From Peribacillus huizhouensis (GTDB lineage Bacteria; Bacillota; Bacilli; Bacillales; DSM-1321): a stretch of 64,000 nucleotides of DNA. A program made the position numbers and the translations under genes. Positions 52,001 to 60,414 of the stretch are shown here, one piece after another. The notes under the pieces were generated by a model that did not search any database, was not told the DNA's origin, and worked only from the letters and a program-made list of their open reading frames with translations. Positions within the stretch are counted from its first letter, which is position 1. The number at the start of each line of letters is the position of its first letter. The stretch spans positions 87,249 to 151,248 of the forward strand of contig NZ_JACJHX010000008.1 in the NCBI RefSeq assembly GCF_014138605.1. Reading direction: 5' to 3'.

Positions 52001-53144
52001 CCCCTTTAGTTTCGATTTTGAAATCAATAAATTCCTCGAGCATCTCAGATCTATCCCCTAATTTACGTATCTCTCTTGCTGCTAAACTAGCGAAAAAGTA
52101 ATTGGACTGTTTGAAAAACGATTTTCTGCATTCGTGCAATTTTTCCGTAGTATTTCTTGCTATCGCTCCAAGTAGTACTAAAATATCCTCCTCGCCTTGT
52201 TTAAATATTGCCTCCTTTATTAGTTTTAGTTCGAATTCACTCCCTTTATTACTCTGTAATCTTTGAAGTATCGGGTCCGAATCTGCATCTAGTTGAACGT
52301 TCAAATAAAGTTTTGCGAAGTCTAGGTCCCGCCGAGCGTTTTCTTCTATATCTTTCTCGCCGAGTGTTTTGGAGATTTCATATCTAGCTTGAAGATAGTT
52401 GATGCTTTTAACTTCATCTTCTGGCAAGTATGTCATCCCTAATATATATGTCGCACCAGCAACAGTTTTCGCGCACATATCCGCAGAAATTATTCTGGTT
52501 GCGTAATATCGTGCAGAGTCAATATCGTTCAAGTGAAGGCTAACGTGTCCTAAAACTTCTGCAATTCTATGTAAATAGCACTCTTTGATGAACAAGCGTC
52601 TTTCTCCGAACTTATTAATAGAAGCTTCCGCCTCTTTGCCTGTTTCTAACATTAAGTGGTACTTTTCTACGTAATAGTAGTTGTAGCATTTGATAATATT
52701 GGCTAAAATAGCTAACTCTCCTTTTAACTGTCCGACTTTTTCTAGCCTCCAAATTAAATCCTTCGCTCCGATTTCATTTGTATAAAAATCATATAAGATG
52801 GAATATACAGAAACGTACTTACCCATTATATCCTTCTCGCCGCGATACTTCTCGATTAATTCCCTAAGTAGTTCTATATTTCGTGTTACTGAGGCATATT
52901 CGAAACTTTGTTTTATGGATTCAGTTGTATTTAACCGTAAACACCAAGATGACATAACTTCTTGTTGATTTTTAGGAAAAAGTATAAATGATAGTCTTAA
53001 TAATTTGCGAAAACTAATCCCACCGTCATTTATGAAATTCGAGAGTTCTTGCCTATCACACCCTATAAAGTCAGCGACTTTACTTATGGTTAAATGATCA
53101 TTATCCTCAATGATGTTGCCGATTTCTTTATGGAGCTTCTGCAT
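51927..53144 (-). CDS. aimR: AimR-like arbitrium receptor (RRNPP family)
   Basis: 405 residues. N-terminal helix-turn-helix (HLTISKVADFIGCDRQELSN) is followed by FINDGGISFRKLLRL and about 300 residues of TPR-like helical pairs (for example RIAEVLGHVSLHLNDIDSAR and SLAAREIRKLGDRSEML). Length and order match AimR (about 380-400). PlcR/PrgX-like regulators and Rap proteins were considered: Rap lacks the HTH, and the overlapping small exported peptide gene favours AimR. AimR without peptide activates lytic-side transcription; peptide binding turns it off and favours lysogeny. Divergent from two Xre-type genes. Confidence 0.82.
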   Translation of the reverse strand: MQKLHKEIGNIIEDNDHLTISKVADFIGCDRQELSNFINDGGISFRKLLRLSFILFPKNQQEVMSSWCLRLNTTESIKQSFEYASVTRNIELLRELIEKYRGEKDIMGKYVSVYSILYDFYTNEIGAKDLIWRLEKVGQLKGELAILANIIKCYNYYYVEKYHLMLETGKEAEASINKFGERRLFIKECYLHRIAEVLGHVSLHLNDIDSARYYATRIISADMCAKTVAGATYILGMTYLPEDEVKSINYLQARYEISKTLGEKDIEENARRDLDFAKLYLNVQLDADSDPILQRLQSNKGSEFELKLIKEAIFKQGEEDILVLLGAIARNTTEKLHECRKSFFKQSNYFFASLAAREIRKLGDRSEMLEEFIDFKIETKGDVEFEENFIRCFARIDNSYKSNSA

Positions 53145-53192
53145 AGTAATTTCCCCTTTCCATAAATACGTATAGATTTTCCATTAATTTCT

Positions 53193-53235
53193 GTTATAAT
53201 TGAATTGTATCATAAATGTTCACTTAGGTGTACAT
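53193..53235. promoter_or_regulatory. Divergent promoter and operator of the lysogeny switch
   Basis: Plus-strand TATAAT at 53195-53200; minus-strand TTATAA at the same place with TGAACA 18 bases upstream. ATGTTCACTTAGGTGTACAT (53216-53235) is an imperfect palindrome (16 of 20 symmetric) covering the minus -35 and the plus leader. It matches 15 of 20 positions of the site near 51803. Confidence 0.6.
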
Positions 53236-53258
53236 AAATTTAGAAGGATGTGGAAATT

Positions 53259-53462
53259 ATGATAGACTTTTCTCCTCTTCGTAAGACTTTAGAAGAAAAA
53301 GACATGGTAATTAGTGACATGAGGGACGATGTTCTTCACCCGAAAACCATCGCGCAAATCAACCGTAATGGCGACGTCAACCTAAGCACCATCGAAAAGA
53401 TCTGCGTTCATCTAAACGTACCTATAGAAAAAGTCGTCCGCATCGTTCCAGACGACAAATAA
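53259..53462 (+). CDS. Small Cro/CI-type helix-turn-helix regulator
   Basis: 67 residues from ATG 53259 (AAGGATGTGG upstream; a GTG three codons earlier is less likely). The HTH lies in DDVLHPKTIAQINRNGDVN and is followed by LSTIEKICVHLNVPIEKVV, the HTH_26/YozG pattern. It is the first plus-strand gene of the switch and its leader carries the operator, so it may control itself and aimR. Confidence 0.78.
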   Translation: MIDFSPLRKTLEEKDMVISDMRDDVLHPKTIAQINRNGDVNLSTIEKICVHLNVPIEKVVRIVPDDK

Positions 53463-53474
53463 TATCGCAATGAG

Positions 53475-53705
53475 GTGAGCGCCACGACTTCCGTAGTCGC
53501 ACGGTGTTTACTTCGAGATTTACGTGAATCTCGTGGCCTGACGCAGCAGCAACTCGCCGATCGCGTCGGCATGTCGAAATCCACCATTTCCGGCTACGAA
53601 AATTTACGTAATATCATGCTTGTCACTACCGCAAAAGTCATCGCCGACGAACTCAGATGTCGTATCGATGACCTATACGAATGGCTCGAAGTAGACCACC
53701 GTTAA
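53475..53705 (+). CDS. Xre-family helix-turn-helix regulator
   Basis: 76 residues, GTG start. Typical Xre HTH: LRESRGLTQQQLADRVGMSK then STISGYENLR. Small for a CI repressor with no dimerisation or cleavage domain. Together with the previous gene it is the likely lysogeny side of the switch. Confidence 0.8.
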   Translation: MSATTSVVARCLLRDLRESRGLTQQQLADRVGMSKSTISGYENLRNIMLVTTAKVIADELRCRIDDLYEWLEVDHR

Positions 53706-53711
53706 TCGAAC

Positions 53712-53735
53712 GGGTAAGAAATGCGTCACTTACCC
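53712..53735. terminator. Inverted repeat between convergent regulator and primase genes
   Basis: GGGTAAG and CTTACCC with a 10-base loop, between two convergent stops. No T-run. Confidence 0.5.
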
Positions 53736-54754
53736 CGGAGCGAGGTACGTAAATTCGCGTACAAACCGGTGCTTAACTTCGCAAGGGCCGCCGCTTCCCT
53801 CAACGATTCCACTCCGTATTTCACTAACGCCTCGTTGGCGTCCTTGACGGAAAAACCGCCGTCAGCTGTCTTCGCGCCTACATACGCCTGCCTAACGCGC
53901 ACATACCCGCGCAGCTCTCGCTCAACTTCTTCCCGCAACTTTTCGCCAGCCTTATCGTTGTCCGTTGCGATGATCAGTTCTTCGATCGGTGACCGGATAA
54001 TCAAGTCGCGTTTCGTCCGATTAAATGCTACGCCACCAACCGCAACCGAAGCGAAGCCGGCCGTCAGCCACGACAGCCCGTCAATCTCCGCCTCGCAAAG
54101 TACCGCCGTTTTGGCGCCCAGCTTCCGGACCACATCGAGTCCCCATACTAGTTCGCGGATTGGAGTGGCGCCGGATTCGTACCAAAACAACTTTCCCCAG
54201 ATTTTCCGATATTTTACATTCGCTAGTTTACCAGAGGCCGTTCTCCACGGCAATATTGCGGCGGATTGTTTTTCGTGGTAATAAACGCCAGCCATCCGTT
54301 GCGCCTCGTCGGAAATCCCCCGCCCTCGCAGATATTCGCAAGGGCCGGCTTGGTATTGCGCCAACAAGTCTTCGTTCAGCGCTTGCCTATTGCGCTGATT
54401 CATTCGCAAATTGACGGGACCCAACGTAAGTTGCTCGTAAGGGCTGGCGTAAGTTATGCCGTAAGTGCCAAGCAGATATTCTTCCGCCTCTTCGTACGAT
54501 TCGTTTCGCAGGAACGCCATTAATTTAACGAAGTTGCCGCTTCGCCATTCCTCGTCGTAGGCTCCAGAATCTCCCCATACGCCCGCTCGTTCGCCGGACA
54601 AGTTGACGAAGAATGATGGCGTATGGTCGTAGCGAAACGGGCTGGCTGCGATTAGTTTGTCGCCGGTCCAGCGTGGGCGAGTCCATTCGAAGGCCCGCAG
54701 TTCTTCTTCTACGTCAATGTCCGCGTCTTGACCGCGAATTCTTACGCTTACCAA
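53726..54754 (-). CDS. DnaG-type primase with TOPRIM domain
   Basis: 342 residues. The N-terminal ASPFRYDHTPSFFVNL matches the primase zinc-domain frame but lacks the cysteines. TOPRIM: VLCEAEIDGLSWLTA (catalytic Glu) and IIATDNDKAGEKL (D-x-D). Makes RNA primers; it follows the helicase gene in the usual phage order. Confidence 0.88.
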   Translation of the reverse strand: MVSVRIRGQDADIDVEEELRAFEWTRPRWTGDKLIAASPFRYDHTPSFFVNLSGERAGVWGDSGAYDEEWRSGNFVKLMAFLRNESYEEAEEYLLGTYGITYASPYEQLTLGPVNLRMNQRNRQALNEDLLAQYQAGPCEYLRGRGISDEAQRMAGVYYHEKQSAAILPWRTASGKLANVKYRKIWGKLFWYESGATPIRELVWGLDVVRKLGAKTAVLCEAEIDGLSWLTAGFASVAVGGVAFNRTKRDLIIRSPIEELIIATDNDKAGEKLREEVERELRGYVRVRQAYVGAKTADGGFSVKDANEALVKYGVESLREAAALAKLSTGLYANLRTSLRGK

Positions 54755-54769
54755 TAGTTATCGCCTCCT

Positions 54770-54798
54770 ATATTACAATTATATTACAATTCTGTAAA
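54770..54798 (-). promoter_or_regulatory. AT-rich promoter-like region before the primase
   Basis: Minus strand TTTACA, 17 bases, TAATAT; also an overlapping TATAAT. The repeated unit ATTGTAATATA makes the exact -10 uncertain, and the first choice lies very close to the ribosome site. Confidence 0.4.
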
Positions 54799-54867
54799 GA
54801 TATAAGTTGTTAAATTATCGCAATATATGGAAATTTTATGACAGCCGCCAATTTGTCGCAAATAACT

Positions 54868-56208
54868 TCAAAATCCGAACTGTGCCGCCGCTGCCTCGCC
54901 CTTCGGAAATTCCGCCAGCACTCCGTAGTCGAACAGCGCAATCAGTTCCAACGTAAAATCCTCGCCACCGTTCCGCCCCTTCTCGATACCAAGCATCGCG
55001 ATCCCGTCCTTTTCGAGACTATCGAAGCTGATTAAGTTCGTCGCAATATCGAGCAGCCGCTTCGATGTTTTTACCTGGTCGCGCGTCGGTAAGTTCAATT
55101 CGCGTACGCCATCTTCGCCAGTCTGTTTCTTTTCAACGGTCGCCTGCACCGTATAGAATCCGACTACATCGTTATCGCCGATTATCTGCTCGAAGCGAGT
55201 CGCGGCATACTCCGCCGATCCACCCGCTGTTTTGTTGACGTTCTTGCCGTAAACGTCAGATAGTCCGTAAAATGGATCGATAATTACTGCGTCGACTTGC
55301 CCCGTCAGCAGTTCTCGCTCCAAATCGTCCAGCGTTCTCGTTAGCTCTCCGCCACTTTTCCCTTGGAAATAGAGTTTGCCGGGATAATACGAATCTAGCG
55401 TTTCAAGCACGGCAAGGAACTGCTCGCGAACAATATCCTCTAAGTTGCCGCTTAGTATCTGTTTGTTCGGTAGTCCTAATTTCCGGCCAAGCTCGTCGAC
55501 CAACAATTCGTCGACTGCCGTTGCTGTCGAAATCAATCGCGATATCCACACGTATTCCTTGACCTCGAAGGATTTGACGAGCACGTTCGCACCTTGTCGC
55601 AATAATGAATCGGCGATCTTAACGTTAACATACGTTTTACCGCGACCCGACTCAGCCATGATTCCGTATACGTCACCGCTAAACCAGCCGCCAATTTCCT
55701 TCGTCAGCGATTCGAACGGTGTTTGCCAGCATTTAAACGACTTCCCTTCTTCGCGCTTTAAATACTCCGATTTGAACGAGGTCTTTATGTCCTCCAACGT
55801 TCGCCCTATTTCCGAACGTACGTTTGTATCCATTTTAATCTTTTCAGCTTCCGAAATCAAGCTTTCGAGGATTTTATTTCCGTCGGCTTCCGAATCGAAT
55901 TCCGCAGTGAATTTTCCTTGCACATACTCCGCCAACCGTTGCTTTGCGCTGTACGCTTTGATTTGCTTCGTAAGCAATTCGTATGAGTCTGAAATCATCG
56001 GTGTGTACTCGAACGCCGGACATTCGGCGGTGACAACGGCGTATGAAGGTGCTTGGCCTCGATTGGCTTCCGCATATGATTCGATGAAACGGAGGGTCTG
56101 CCTATCACCCTCCGTCGGTAGGTCTGCCGCTGTGATGCCGAAACGTGTTAGCGCCTGGACGTTGTTGTCATCGATTATTTTACTGAGTAGTAAATTTCCG
56201 TAATGCAT
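54868..56208 (-). CDS. DnaB-like replicative helicase
   Basis: 446 residues. RecA-type core with Walker A MAESGRGKTYVNVK and Walker B VDAVIIDPFYGLSD; near the C-terminus LPTRDQVKTSKRLLDIATNL. N-terminal part is helical as in phage DnaB proteins. Works with the DnaC-like loader (57564) and primase. Confidence 0.88.
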   Translation of the reverse strand: MHYGNLLLSKIIDDNNVQALTRFGITAADLPTEGDRQTLRFIESYAEANRGQAPSYAVVTAECPAFEYTPMISDSYELLTKQIKAYSAKQRLAEYVQGKFTAEFDSEADGNKILESLISEAEKIKMDTNVRSEIGRTLEDIKTSFKSEYLKREEGKSFKCWQTPFESLTKEIGGWFSGDVYGIMAESGRGKTYVNVKIADSLLRQGANVLVKSFEVKEYVWISRLISTATAVDELLVDELGRKLGLPNKQILSGNLEDIVREQFLAVLETLDSYYPGKLYFQGKSGGELTRTLDDLERELLTGQVDAVIIDPFYGLSDVYGKNVNKTAGGSAEYAATRFEQIIGDNDVVGFYTVQATVEKKQTGEDGVRELNLPTRDQVKTSKRLLDIATNLISFDSLEKDGIAMLGIEKGRNGGEDFTLELIALFDYGVLAEFPKGEAAAAQFGF

Positions 56209-56520
56209 TCGCTTACCTCCTTATATATTGTACGTCAGCATTGCGAAATCCCACGGTTATTTTCGCCTGCCTTCATTATAAATGTTTTGGTAAGGGTGTC
56301 GATTTTGTCTCCGCTAGTGTTTTCGCGGGTTTGCGTGGGTCGGCGAAAATAAAACTGCATCATTTAGGAGTTAATACGGAGGCACCAACACCATGTAAAC
56401 CACCGCAACCGCCCTGACCAAACTTTCCTCCTGCAGTATTCCGTAGTTGTTTCCCGAAGCTGTACCGTGTTATCGACGATTTCACAAACTAGATGATGCC
56501 GAGTTTATTCGTACTGCCTA
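56209..56520. other. 312-bp gene-free region before the helicase
   Basis: No supported gene. Contains an inverted repeat TTTTCGC (56320-56326) / GCGAAAA (56343-56349), with GGGTTTGCGTGGGTCG between. No clear promoter; it may hold helicase leader control. Confidence 0.5.
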
Positions 56521-56613
56521 TTAATCAAACCAATTAAAGTCATTTGTAATTACAATAACCCCGAATACAATCACTAAGATAATGATGATAATAATTGTGA
56601 AGAATGTTCCCAC
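56521..56613 (-). CDS. Tiny membrane peptide (30 aa)
   Basis: GTG 56613 with AAGGAGG at 7 nt. GTFFTIIIIIILVIVFGVIV is one strongly hydrophobic helix followed by TNDFNWFD. Confidence 0.6.
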   Translation of the reverse strand: MGTFFTIIIIIILVIVFGVIVITNDFNWFD

Positions 56614-56667
56614 ACTCACTCCTCCTTTTGTCTCAGTTTGTGTCTACCTCGACTAAACTAGATTAGT

Positions 56668-57183
56668 CTATTCTTCCGCCGTCATCTCCGCCAACTTTGC
56701 CTCTACCCCGAACAACGCATCGCCATACGTCGCATCGCCCGTCTTCGCTAGCATTTCACGATTCCATTGCGCAATCTCCAGCAAATTATCGATCTCCTCC
56801 GCGCGCTCCTTTCTCGCCTGCTTACGTTGTTCCGCCTCTTGCGCCGATAATTCCCTTGCCGTTGGTTTACGTTCACCTTTCGCCATTCCTTCCGCCTCCT
56901 CCAGTTTTATATTTACGAAAATACGGTCAAGTGGCTGAAAGTTTGGCGGATTTGCTGCGCGGTATTCCTCCGCCTTTTCCGCCTCGGCCACCAGCGTTAA
57001 ATCTTCTTCGTCCGCTTCTAGCCAACTGCCGCCATCCACGCCAACCAGTTCGTATACTAATTCCGTCCAAGTCTCGTCGGGATAATAGTACGTTTCGCGG
57101 CGATAACATTCTACCTCGAACACCTGCGGCCAATATCCCGCCACTTTAACGAGATCGCCAAAGTTATATTCCGGCTTATTCAT
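56668..57183 (-). CDS. Hypothetical protein
   Basis: 171 residues. N-terminal SH3-like part (YNFGDLVKVAGYWPQVFEVE) resembles the KOW family of this phage; C-terminal half charged and helical (LSAQEAEQRKQARKERAEEI). Confidence 0.7.
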   Translation of the reverse strand: MNKPEYNFGDLVKVAGYWPQVFEVECYRRETYYYPDETWTELVYELVGVDGGSWLEADEEDLTLVAEAEKAEEYRAANPPNFQPLDRIFVNIKLEEAEGMAKGERKPTARELSAQEAEQRKQARKERAEEIDNLLEIAQWNREMLAKTGDATYGDALFGVEAKLAEMTAEE

Positions 57184-57244
57184 TGGCTGTCACCGCGCAG
57201 GCTAAAGTAAATACGACAAGTGTTCCGAATGCTGTTGCGATCAT
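57176..57244 (-). CDS. Tiny membrane peptide (22 aa), translationally coupled
   Basis: ATG 57244 overlaps the preceding stop (ATGA); AAAGGTGGCGG lies upstream. MIATAFGTLVVFTLACAVTA is a single hydrophobic helix. Ends inside the start of the next gene. Confidence 0.55.
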   Translation of the reverse strand: MIATAFGTLVVFTLACAVTANE

Positions 57245-57564
57245 TGATCCGCCACCTTTCCGTCCCAGTCCTCGAACTCCTTAACGGAACTCGCTTCTCT
57301 TTCCGCTTTAATTCGTTCATAATCAAGTTTTTTCTCGTAGCCAATAACAGTAGCTTCGGCTAACTCCTTGTATGTTTTATATCTGCCTTGCATATCGGTC
57401 TTTACGTATATTTCGCGAAATTTCTTCCTTCCAAATAGCCCGATATACTCCTCGCTCAGGATGCACATTAGAATTCCGAAATCATTGTCAGTAGTTATAG
57501 TTACGTAATATTCGTTGCCTGCCGAAGAAGTCACCGGATATTTCGTTAAGTTAACTTCGCTCAC
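57241..57564 (-). CDS. Hypothetical protein
   Basis: 107 residues from GTG 57564 (GGGGGCGGAGATA upstream, TAGTG overlap); the longer frame to 57612 is rejected. Contains a beta stretch (GNEYYVTITTDNDFGILMCI) and a basic region. Not recognised. Confidence 0.68.
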   Translation of the reverse strand: MSEVNLTKYPVTSSAGNEYYVTITTDNDFGILMCILSEEYIGLFGRKKFREIYVKTDMQGRYKTYKELAEATVIGYEKKLDYERIKAEREASSVKEFEDWDGKVADQ

Positions 57565-58382
57565 TATCTCCGCCCCCTTTTCGATTCTCCCGCGAAACTC
57601 AGCACTGCGCACTGATCGCGCATCCTATCCGCAAGCCTCTTTTCGCCAAACACGTCGATTAAGTCGTACGGCATTAGTGTAGCGATCTTCGGTTTACCTT
57701 TCGGGTCTACGTATACAATAGGTAAGTTTGACGTATAGATCGTAGGCTTGGCGTTCGTTACGCGGTGATTAATAATCGCGTGCAAGTCCGCCCTAAATCC
57801 ATCGCTGCAGTCACGAACACCAATATCGTCGAGAATCGCCATCGGCGCGTGTTTCGCGTGTTCCATCGCGGTGTAATACCGTTTCGCCGCCGGCTCTGCG
57901 ATTGCGTCGGGCACCTTCGGCCGGTTGAAGTTGTTGTAATCCGTCTGCCAGTTATTTACGTCCAAAAAGTACGCCGGCCTTTGCTCCGCCTGCCTATCGC
58001 GCTGCAAACTTCCGATGTAATGTACCTTCAGCCATTCGTTCAGAATTGCCGAGGCAGTCGTAGTTTTACCGGTGCCTGGCGATTCGCTGACGAGATAAAG
58101 CGACTTTATCCGCGCTGCCCCGTCCTCGAATTGCCGTTCGAAAGTGGCGACATAAGCATCAATCGCCCGATATACTTCCGCCTGGTCCGCCCGTGCTGGC
58201 GAGTTTTTCAAGGTCACTAAGCGATAGTCCCGCGGAAGCCCTGCCGCGCCGACGCGCCCGCCTTCGCCGCTTCGGCCATGGCACGCAATATATGCGCCGC
58301 ATTGATTCGTACACTGCGCCCCGCCGGCGAGTGTGCACTTTTCGGCGAGTAGGCAGCGTTTTTCATTTGTCTCGTTTGACAT
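57564..58382 (-). CDS. DnaC/DnaI-like helicase loader
   Basis: 272 residues from ATG 58382 with GGAGG upstream. N-terminal cysteine cluster CLLAEKCTLAGGAQCTNQCG binds zinc. AAA+ core: SESPGTGKTTTASAIL (Walker A) and APMAILDDIGVRD (Walker B). Loads the DnaB-like helicase encoded downstream. Confidence 0.9.
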   Translation of the reverse strand: MSNETNEKRCLLAEKCTLAGGAQCTNQCGAYIACHGRSGEGGRVGAAGLPRDYRLVTLKNSPARADQAEVYRAIDAYVATFERQFEDGAARIKSLYLVSESPGTGKTTTASAILNEWLKVHYIGSLQRDRQAEQRPAYFLDVNNWQTDYNNFNRPKVPDAIAEPAAKRYYTAMEHAKHAPMAILDDIGVRDCSDGFRADLHAIINHRVTNAKPTIYTSNLPIVYVDPKGKPKIATLMPYDLIDVFGEKRLADRMRDQCAVLSFAGESKRGRR

Positions 58383-58400
58383 GCGATACACCTCCGTTAA

Positions 58401-59417
58401 TTATTCGCGCGAGTCGTCGATAATTTTTCCGATTTGACTTCGGTAAATGTAGTCAGTCGGTCTTTCCGCGTATTTAAAAGCGTCAGGATTTTCGCTACAC
58501 TTCGCCGTTAGCGTAAATCGCTTTGTAGTTGCATAGTAAGATTCGTCTCTACGTCCGGCAACAACGTCACCCACACGCACTTCCGTCGGCTGAGGCGTGT
58601 TCAAGTAATCCGCAGGCACTTCGAGGCCCAGCGCTCGACGGACCGCAATAGCTTTCCCAATGTGTACGTTGAAGCAGTCGGTCGGGCAGGCTTTGGCGAT
58701 TCCTTTATCGAAAACCTTCCCACTACGCAGATACTTCATTAACGCAACAACTGTCCGTTTTTCTTTATTAACGATTATCTCTAAATCATCGGCTGTAAAT
58801 TGATTCGCGTGTATTATTTCCGCCACATCGCGCTTTGCCTTCGCCACAATTTCGTCGCGGATTTCCTGCGGTGTGCGGACGGCTAACTTACCGATTGCCT
58901 CTGCTTCCGTTCGCGTAATAACTGTTTCTCCCGCTTGCACCGCGGCTTTCGACTCAACCGGCTTTAGTGCCGCAATACTATCAATCGTATATGTCGTCAA
59001 TTCTCCGACTGCACTTTCGATTTTGATACGTTGCGCCTCCGCTTTGTATTCGCCATGTAAGAAGGTTTGGTCGTGTGTTCCATTTCCATCGTATGAAACG
59101 TGCACTAGCGCAGGTATTTTCTTAAAGTTTAGCGAAAAGGTTCCGTCCTCATTTTCAGTAAATGCCAAAGTTTCGCAGTAGTCTTCTGTAATCTTCATTC
59201 CAACCGCCTCCGATTCCGTTCTATTTTCGATGATAACTTCGTACTCTGAATCGCTGATCCATAAAGCATTTCCCTCGGTCAAAACCACGTTACCCTCAAT
59301 TTCTTTTACAGTTAGCACGTCGCCTTTTCTATAATAACCTCCCGCTAACCAAGCCTCCGTAATCAAAATACGCTCCCCTACGTTCGCCTTACGCTTAACT
59401 GTCGTAAATTCTCTCAT
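58401..59417 (-). CDS. KOW/SH3-repeat protein fused to an unknown domain; internal start
   Basis: 338 residues from ATG 59417 (GAGGAGGAATCGGA upstream). N-terminal RKANVGERILITEAWLAGG belongs to the SH3-repeat family. An internal ATG after SEAVG (residue 73 here) has GGAGGCGG upstream, so a shorter second product starting MKITEDYCETLAF may be made. The rest has HIGKAIAVRRALGLEVPADY; no family recognised. Confidence 0.7.
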   Translation of the reverse strand: MREFTTVKRKANVGERILITEAWLAGGYYRKGDVLTVKEIEGNVVLTEGNALWISDSEYEVIIENRTESEAVGMKITEDYCETLAFTENEDGTFSLNFKKIPALVHVSYDGNGTHDQTFLHGEYKAEAQRIKIESAVGELTTYTIDSIAALKPVESKAAVQAGETVITRTEAEAIGKLAVRTPQEIRDEIVAKAKRDVAEIIHANQFTADDLEIIVNKEKRTVVALMKYLRSGKVFDKGIAKACPTDCFNVHIGKAIAVRRALGLEVPADYLNTPQPTEVRVGDVVAGRRDESYYATTKRFTLTAKCSENPDAFKYAERPTDYIYRSQIGKIIDDSRE

Positions 59418-59439
59418 TCCGATTCCTCCTCGTAATTTA

Positions 59440-59856
59440 TTAGAACCATTCCGCCAATTTTTCCGTATCGACTTCGGCAATCTCTGCCGCCCCAGAGCTT
59501 CGTTTCGCCCTCGCCACATCCGATTGAGCCTGCGAAAAGTAGCGATCCTGGTACGAAATCATAAACGCAAATGTTGGGTACGGAAATTGCTCCGGCTTAT
59601 TCGTCCGGTACTCCCGCCAGCAAATTTCGATAAACGCCCGCAGCACTGCGTTGCCATATGTGCCCTGCGCCTGTTTGAGCATCCCCTTTTCGCGAAGCCA
59701 GCGCTGGGACTTCGATCCGCCTCCGCCTGGTGCGTAAGGGACTCCGTAGATTTCCTGCGTACGGTCGATGATAAATTGCGAAAAGGTGCTGACGTTCCAG
59801 TCGGTGATGTCGCGGGCACGCCAGTCGGTTGCAGGCGGTAATTTCGGTTTAGTCAT
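59440..59856 (-). CDS. Replication-associated hypothetical protein
   Basis: 138 residues, helical, with YGNAVLRAFIEICWREYRTN and YPTFAFMISYQDRYFSQAQ. Often such a gene sits directly before the DnaC-like loader in Bacillus phages. Function unknown. Confidence 0.65.
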   Translation of the reverse strand: MTKPKLPPATDWRARDITDWNVSTFSQFIIDRTQEIYGVPYAPGGGGSKSQRWLREKGMLKQAQGTYGNAVLRAFIEICWREYRTNKPEQFPYPTFAFMISYQDRYFSQAQSDVARAKRSSGAAEIAEVDTEKLAEWF

Positions 59857-60091
59857 CAGAACTCACCGCCCTTTCTGCGTCATCTCGGATACTGCCAAGT
59901 AAATCGTATATCGGAATATCGTCGTCCTCATTTTCGTAATATTCGTCAATACTTTCCGCGATAGATTTTAGCTCCGCATTTAAACGCTCAACTTCCGCCA
60001 ATAATGTAGGTACATCTTCGTCCTCGTAAGGGCCTCCGACATTTTCTTCAGCCCGCGCACGTATTGCGTCTAGTTCCGCTTGCGTAATCAC
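59849..60091 (-). CDS. Small acidic protein
   Basis: 80 residues, very acidic (EENVGGPYEDEDVP; EYYENEDDDIPIYD), coiled-coil middle. Overlaps its neighbours by four to eight bases. Confidence 0.65.
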   Translation of the reverse strand: MITQAELDAIRARAEENVGGPYEDEDVPTLLAEVERLNAELKSIAESIDEYYENEDDDIPIYDLLGSIRDDAERAVSSDD

Positions 60092-60414
60092 ACGCCCACC
60101 TCCGCGTAAATATCGATAATCTTAGAATAAATCGGAATGCCTAGTAATTTCTTCGTGACGTGTTTTTCGCCAGTCTTTTCGTATGTTACGTCGCGAAATA
60201 TCCTGTAAAAACAGTCGCTAATACAGACTTTCTTTCCTGTACGGTGATTCATCGCAAATACGCCACCTCCGAGCATTGTTTCCGTGCTGATAATCGTCAT
60301 CTCATTTCCGTATTTGTAATGGTTTCCGCTAAACCCGCTACTATCTATCGCAACTATTCTGTCGCCGACCTCCGGTTGCTTGTCGAGGTAAATTCGCTTT
60401 TTAAACTTCGTCAT
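60088..60414 (-). CDS. SH3-like hypothetical protein
   Basis: 108 residues. KQPEVGDRIVAIDSSG resembles the SH3/KOW units of the other phage proteins. Overlaps neighbours. Confidence 0.65.
   Translation of the reverse strand: MTKFKKRIYLDKQPEVGDRIVAIDSSGFSGNHYKYGNEMTIISTETMLGGGVFAMNHRTGKKVCISDCFYRIFRDVTYEKTGEKHVTKKLLGIPIYSKIIDIYAEVGV

Noticed and set aside
51927..53144. Rap phosphatase with Phr peptide
   Set aside because: The N-terminus is a DNA-binding helix-turn-helix rather than the Rap helical bundle, and the overall landmarks follow AimR.
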